From positions 1,860,001-1,924,000 of the forward strand of contig CM024169.1 in NCBI GenBank assembly GCA_013433145.1: a stretch of DNA of 64,000 nt. Reading direction: 5' to 3'. A program made the position numbers and the translations under genes. The notes below the pieces were generated by a model that saw only the letters and a list, made by a program, of their open reading frames with translations, searched no databases and was not told where the DNA came from. The DNA comes from Ascaris suum (Eukaryota; Nematoda; Chromadorea; Rhabditida; Ascarididae). Each line of letters starts with the position of its first letter. Position 1 is the first letter of the stretch. Shown one piece after another: positions 24,301 through 64,000 of the stretch.

Positions 24301-26873
24301 AAGGCGGATGGATGGGCACGATAGATTAGGACTGATTCAGTTTATTTTTAATTATTTTACGCTATAAAAGTAATGAATGATAGAAGTAGAGAATTTAGCA
24401 CCATATGCGCTTTTCTAGACGCATTCAGTAACGAAATAAAACGTTCATGGTGATGGATGGCTGTGGCGTCATCGTTTTGGTAGATCAAAAACAATTCGTC
24501 GTGATTGCTTTGATAGGCAGATAATTGTTTAGTTAGTGATTAATGCATTTTTAGTGGATGCTCATTAAGGAATGATTATAGATATCAGCAAATAGACCGA
24601 CCGATTTCATAAATATGCGGCAATAATCTCCCCCCCCCCCCAAAAAAAAATCAACCAATTTCAATGTTTTTTTTTTTCAAACCGACCGCTTTATTTCTTT
24701 CGCAGATTATTTCGAAAAATTTGCATAAGTACTTTATCCTATGTTTTCCTTAACACTGCTTATTTTTCTATATACGTATTATTTCCTATTTATGTGTTAA
24801 ATGCTTTACTGAATTAGTAACAAACAACCAACAAACTGAATTAATAACAAATAACAAACAACCAAACTATTGCACTATAAATTGATTATGAATAGGTGTT
24901 TCTTATTGCGAAGCATTTTTCGTTTATATTTGGGGAAAATAAGCTCAGTTATTTTATCAAACATTTATGCTCAATGTGGGGTACATTCATGCCAGTAGGG
25001 AATGTGTTCGCTGCTCGGTTATCCCCCTATCGAAACAAATATAGTCGATCCACTAAATTAGACCAATCAAATGCACAGGTTATGCAATCATATTTCGATT
25101 GAGTTAATCACTTACAAATCTCTCTCACGAAGTTGATGGGTTAGCCTGATACTTGGTGTGCTTATGTGGAAGGGGTAGGGGGAGGGCAGGGCGGTGAGTG
25201 AGGAGCGGAAGGTATTGCCTTCGAGTCGAGTTAAACCCGATTCCCGTCACAGTTGAAACCGAGACGAAGTCTAGTCCATGACCGTATGAAGACGGTTGGT
25301 GTTTACGTGGGGCGATCGTCTTGCACCTTCTCTTGACCATAGATAAAAGCCAATTGTCTCACAAGCGCGGTTCTCCTGTCTTTACTTATTCAATATAAAG
25401 AAGAATTGAATAGCGCCCAGTCCCTCACTGTGAATTGATTCGAGTCGCATCCGCGCCCGACTCTAATCCGTATCGCCCTGTGATGTTGGTTTATTCCTCA
25501 ATTCTAGCTTCCCTGACACCTGAGTTGAACTTCCAAACAATTAAAGTGCATACGTGTACCGAAAAGCTCTACAGATGTAAATTCACGCAGTTCAAGAATA
25601 ATATCTGAGGGAGCTCTACATTACATTTAGTTCTTGCACTGCAATGCATCAGTTCAATATGCTGCAAAATGATAACCCTTGAGAGGAAGTAAATAAATAT
25701 TTTTGCATAATATCATCATTATTATCATATATGTGAATATCGCGAGGTGCGATACGAGTTTGTGCTGCATTGAATTGTTGAGATGTCACCTTTATAGATG
25801 GTTGGTCCCTTAGCTTCCAGGTTGCCTCAGCTTCCACGTTTAATTATTTGTGTACATGCATTCCTATGCTTATGTACGAGTCGGCAACAGATATTACTCG
25901 TATCCGACTTAGTTCTGTGCATTTGAATCGTGATCACGGGTCGGGCTTGTATATTATTGCTTTATGAAATCCATTTAGAGTAATCAGTGATAGAAACTCC
26001 AAATTGAAATCGAATATTCAGTAATATAACTGATCCAGTATTAAAAGCTCTTCATAGACTATGAGCGGTGAATGAAAAAGGTTTGGTTTTGTTTAGCTGA
26101 TGAATTAATATTTTCATCACTGATTGCCAGCATTTGTAAACTCGTGAAACATTGCAGGTGGAAAATGTTGGAAGAAATTCAAAAAGGAGATGTTTGTTTG
26201 ATTCAACGAGGAAAAACCTTTCCCTGCTGAGCTCTAAAACTCCTCAATTACAAAAATCGTGAGGACTTTCAAAGAAGGTGGTTGATCCCCTAAACGAGAG
26301 CACATAAATGAGGCTCAATATCGTTTCACTCTATTTTTGAAGGATTTTCATTCGAGTGTGCACTCAATCTCGAGATCTTACAATTGGCAGCAATACCAAA
26401 ATAATAGCGAATCTACCAACAACCTAAATAATCTTGATCTCATGAGATTGCAGGATGTTTAATTCACAAGGCGGGTTTTAACTATCCTCAGCCTACACAT
26501 ACTGTACTACCTGAAAGAATGCGTACAGTATTACTTAAAATATAGCCTTGCTTTTATTAAGAAAGTACAAATATCTGGGGAGGGGGGGGGGGGGGTGGTT
26601 CAAAGAGAGGAGTTGCTTTCATCCAATTCTAGCAGGCGATAGCAATTCTCGTATATCGCATTTCCTATGAAAGTGAATCGTTTATTGAAGTTTTTGATGA
26701 AGGATGGCTTTTCACTGAAAAAGAATGGAGTTGAACGCGTCCTTCAAATAGTTTCGAGGTGAATTTGGTGGGCGGGGAAGGGGGGAATGAGTATACGAAT
26801 ACGGTAACCTGCATTATGTTAATGAGCAATTACGCAATAGATGCTCAACTTTATGGTATAGTGAAACGTTTCA
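21352..26873. other. Divergent intergenic region between PMPCA and NCAPD3
   Basis: About 5.5 kb with no recognised gene. Both neighbours are transcribed outward, so it should hold both promoters. It includes a 22-bp-period duplication TTTATTACTCGAATGAATAA (23756-23797), a GC-richer block with a 71-codon minus-strand ORF of no known family (25125-25340), a C run (about 24631-24641) and a G run (26579-26596). No TATA or initiator can be assigned with confidence. Confidence 0.5.
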
Positions 26874-26875
26874 GA
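26869..26875 (+). promoter_or_regulatory. Likely spliced-leader trans-splice acceptor of NCAPD3
   Basis: AAACGTTTCAG ends 4 nt before the ATG at 26879 (CAG then AGGA, then ATG). No upstream exon in the same frame was seen. A consensus 3' splice site directly in front of the start codon is the usual mark of SL trans-splicing in nematodes. Confidence 0.55.
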
Positions 26876-26878
26876 GGA

Positions 26879-56970
<30,092 letters not shown>

Positions 56971-59230
56971 AGTTCAAAATATTATCAAAAAAGAAGTGTT
57001 TTCAACTTTTAGGCCAGCAGCGTCGTACTGGCAAGTGCAGCATACAGACGATTCAAGAGATCGAAGACTAAGTGTATGGCGAGCGTGAGCATTATTGCAT
57101 CGTTTGTTCATTACCGATTGAGAAGAAATTTCTGAGTCGTTCTTTTAAATGATTATCGAAGCGGCAACAGATGAAGAGGAGAGGGGAGAGAATAGAGAGC
57201 TGTGGATGGAGAATCTGCTCTTGATGGCTGCTGTTACTCGTCTAGGTGAGGGAAAGTTTGTATTGGATAAGACTGCTTTCGTTCGTTTTGCATTAGTTGG
57301 GAGAGGAATGATTGTCGTCATAAGTCAATATATCATGCTATGGGGATGAGGTGGGATCAGGTGCAAGCTGCTGTCAACTGCGTAAGGTGCGTGAGCGTTG
57401 CAAGAGGTTGGATTACCAATATTATCGTTCATATTTCACCATAACTTGTCTCATTCTGAAGTCTTGCAATGTGTTACACACTTCCTTTTTGTGTATTTTC
57501 TAAGGATCGTTGTATTCTTGATTGTAATGCAATAATTTGCAAGGATATGCTTTTTTCGTACTTTTAAACTGCATTTAACATGGATCAGTTATCACTTTCC
57601 GAATAATTTACATCTCTGTTTCGATTATTATTGTCATTGGACGATTGCTTCTTTGTTTTAAGCTGAATTAGGCATTCCCACTCAACAGTAGGAATTAAAT
57701 TTATCGAAATGCAATCGAGGCTAACAACCACCGCAATTTGTTAGTTCTCGAGTCTTGAGGCACCATTCAAGTTCGCATTTGATATTAAGTCATTGTTGAG
57801 TGGCCTAAGCGCCTTCATGGCACCGAGAGCCTCCTAAACGGTCAGATGCGCCACAAGTTTCTGCATCCTACTAAAAAAGGATTGTTATCTCTTGTTCAGC
57901 GTTGAGAAGTATTAATCAGTACGGCCGTCTCTTTTGTTCGATGCCGACAAAATCAAACAATTGTTTCAACAAGAGCTATTAATGATGAAAGCGTATGGTG
58001 CATTTAAGAATGATACAGATTGCTGTATAATGCTAGACAAGCGATGTCGTTGCTTAATTATATTTTGCTCGGTCATTGCCGATTTTTGCATTCGTTACCG
58101 CCGCAATTTTCTCTCGTTTTCCATTATTTTCATCATTTTATGCAGTACCTCTTTTTCTTTTCATTTCATTTCGTTGTCGGTGTAAATTTATTCCGTCATA
58201 AATAAACATTTCTGATATTTCCGAAAAGTATTTGAACACTTCCGTCATACTTCAATATTTATATGAGTAATATTTGTTATTTGAAGACATCGAAGCTGGT
58301 ACTGAAGTAAAAATATATATGCTGAGGGTAGCCATAGTTATCATATTCAAAAGTGCTTGGGGTCACAGCAGGTACATTGTTGTTTATGCAATGAATGGAT
58401 AGTCGCATATCGAATTCAAGAGGACAAAACGTTTATAACACGAGAGAGGGAAATCTTGAATAGCACAATAATAAAAGTTATACTTTAGGTCAGGGATTTT
58501 AGGTCAGCAATCATTAATGCTATTTTTATGCTCATTAAATGCAATAGCAAAGTTTTCCGTTTTTTTTTTTGCAAATCTGTCTCTTCCGCAGCTTCCATGT
58601 TCGGCAGAATCCGGAACTGAATATCCACCACATGGGCAAATCGATTTTCATCGTTGTTTATCAAAAAGAGGAATATGCTTAAGGGCTGTTGACCGTTATT
58701 AGGGTCGTGCTCGTGTCGGAATACCGTAAGCCGCAGAGATTATTTGATTTCTACCAAGGGAAGAGGGGTAACTTATGCTGTTAGGAGCGCCAAAATCTTG
58801 TGTTCAATTGTCGATCGCGAGATCGGTCATTCCAAATCGTTCAAGTTATGCAGTTGGGAAGTTCCCGTTTTGCAAATAACACACATGATGATTGCAGATC
58901 GTCTCAACGAAGAAATGCCCTTCCACTGTATGCAAATTGTGTACTTCCTGGTTGACATGACAAACGGATTATGTACAAAAACAATCAATAGTCTATTAGA
59001 GGAAGGACACAGCGACAGACACTTATCCTTTTGAATACCCTAATGCTCTTCACTTAGAATATGCGAAAGGGGGGGGGGGGGGGGAGGGGTAAGAGAAAGA
59101 TGTTTAGAAATAATAACTGATAAAGTACGAGCAACGCCAACTTAGTATTGTATCACCAAGAGATATGTCTAATTGTGGATTTCGTTGGCCAAAGTGAACG
59201 TTTGTATATTGAGCTGGTACTATAATCATT
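56971..59230. other. Region downstream of NCAPD3, no gene recognised
   Basis: It contains the presumed NCAPD3 3' UTR; the first clear AATAAA on the plus strand I noted is at about 58199. Scattered ORFs of 60-96 codons (for example 57149-57349 and 58744-59034) have no recognisable motif. A 19-bp G-rich run lies near 59069-59087. Confidence 0.4.
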
Positions 59231-59236
59231 TACCAC

Positions 59237-59600
59237 CTAAAGGCTGTCATCCCTAGAATGAGCTAAGACAAGAGGGAGCTTGACTTGAGGTAACTCATCA
59301 TCCCCAGCATAGGTATGCAATTTCATATCATCCGCTAATAACTCGCACTCACTGCCTAACTGACCTGACAGATCATTAATGTATAGAAAGTAAGGAGCCG
59401 AGATCGTGTCTTTTGGAACTATGGATATGAATTCAGTGTCCCTAAGAAATAAATCCGTTTAGAACAATGCACTGCTTAGAATCCACGAGGAAGAATTTTT
59501 TTTAAATGACTAATTTAATCCATAGCTGATGAGCTTATCGAGCAAATTTGAGTGAAATGACCTTATCGGATCCGCTAGCAAGGTCTCTGTATGTAAATTG
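59237..59600 (-). mobile_element. Decayed non-LTR (LINE-type) reverse transcriptase fragment
   Basis: On the minus strand one frame reads VPKDTISAPYFLYINDLSG and then ECELLADDMKLHTYAGDDE, ending TAG at 59237. These match the family blocks VPQGSVLGPLLFLIYINDL and the catalytic (F/Y)ADD box, here changed to LADD. Just upstream, in shifted frames, are SDKV and NLLDKLISYGL (the FDKVDHxLLLxKL block) and a QCIVLNG piece, broken by stops and frameshifts. No ends, second ORF or target-site duplication are seen. It is an inactive remnant. Confidence 0.7.
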
Positions 59601-62476
<2,876 letters not shown>

Positions 62477-62739
62477 ATGGACATTCTCGTTATATTGCTT
62501 ATCGTCGTAGTGATATTATTGATAACATTACTCATTGTTGGATTCATCTTTCAACTCTACACTCGCAATAAATCAACAAAGTGAGTTGCAATTTGCAATT
62601 TACAAATTGCAGGTTTTAAACGATTTAATACGTTTGCAATAGCAAAATACTTATGAAATTTTATTGCAAAAATTCGATGGAAACGGTCTATTTTCTATTT
62701 GTTTCCAGAGGCGGCAATTTTGAACGATTCTATGAATGA
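62477..62739 (+). CDS. Two-exon 44-residue single-pass membrane micropeptide
   Basis: Exon 1 is 62477-62580 and exon 2 is 62709-62739 (TGA 62737-62739). The intron has donor GTGAGT and acceptor GTTTCCAG and interrupts codon 35 (phase 2). Total 135 nt. Residues 3-25 (start ILVILLIVVVILLITLLIVG) are an almost pure Ile/Leu/Val membrane segment, followed by FIFQLYTRNKSTK and then GGNFERFYE. The N-terminus has only Met-Asp before the span. A canonical AATAAA lies 58 nt past the stop (62797-62802). If the intron were retained, translation would stop one codon later, so splicing is needed for the GGNFERFYE tail. I do not know the family; the shape recalls small regulators of membrane pumps or complexes, but no function is shown. 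Confidence 0.6.
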
Positions 62740-62796
62740 ATGGAAAATTTATTATACTTATGTTAATCTAATCGAAGAAAAAAAAAAACCATTTCA

Positions 62797-62802
62797 AATA
62801 AA
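62797..62802 (+). terminator. Poly(A) signal AATAAA of the micropeptide gene
   Basis: Canonical AATAAA in a TTTCAAATAAAAATATTT context, 58 nt after the micropeptide stop codon. Confidence 0.55.

Positions 62803-64000
<1,198 letters not shown>

Noticed and set aside
57149..57349. 66-codon ORF just after NCAPD3, rich in Glu and Leu
   Set aside because: No splice, poly(A) or family support; it most likely lies in the 3' UTR or flank.

Overview
The window is AT-rich eukaryotic DNA from an animal, most likely a nematode. The evidence is gene structure: many short exons with introns of 70 to 2,700 bp, 3' splice sites of the TTTCAG or TTTTAG type with almost no separate polypyrimidine tract, and a start codon lying 4 nt behind such an acceptor, as expected for spliced-leader trans-splicing. 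Introns are long and carry (TA)n arrays and poly-G/poly-C runs, so a genome less compact than Caenorhabditis (for example a clade III parasite) is my guess. I had no tools, so gene models were built by hand from splice sites, reading phase and family knowledge. The exons listed for each main gene join without a phase conflict.

Minus strand, 2.3-8.3 kb: a six-exon gene of 247 codons. Its N-terminal half is a selenoprotein S (VIMP)-like ER anchor plus charged helix, and its C-terminal half is a glutaredoxin domain with a CAFS active site. No selenocysteine tail is seen. I regard this fusion as the most interesting item in the window. Minus strand, 9.2-9.5 kb: the last exon of an unrecognised gene. 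Minus strand, 10.5-11.0 kb: two small, uncertain ORFs. Minus strand, 11.1-21.35 kb: mitochondrial processing peptidase alpha subunit (PMPCA), 11 firm exons and one candidate first exon.

21.35-26.87 kb is the spacer between the divergently transcribed PMPCA and NCAPD3 genes. Plus strand, 26.88-56.97 kb: condensin II subunit D3 (NCAPD3; HCP-6 in C. elegans), 43 exons and about 1,844 codons, followed end to end.

56.97-62.48 kb holds no gene I recognise, only a decayed non-LTR retrotransposon reverse transcriptase fragment (about 59.2-59.6 kb, minus strand). At 62.48-62.74 kb is a complete two-exon gene for a 44-residue single-pass membrane micropeptide with its own poly(A) signal. The last 1.2 kb has another long (TA)n array.

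The genes do not form one pathway: mitochondrial presequence processing, chromosome condensation, ER/redox function and a membrane micropeptide sit side by side.
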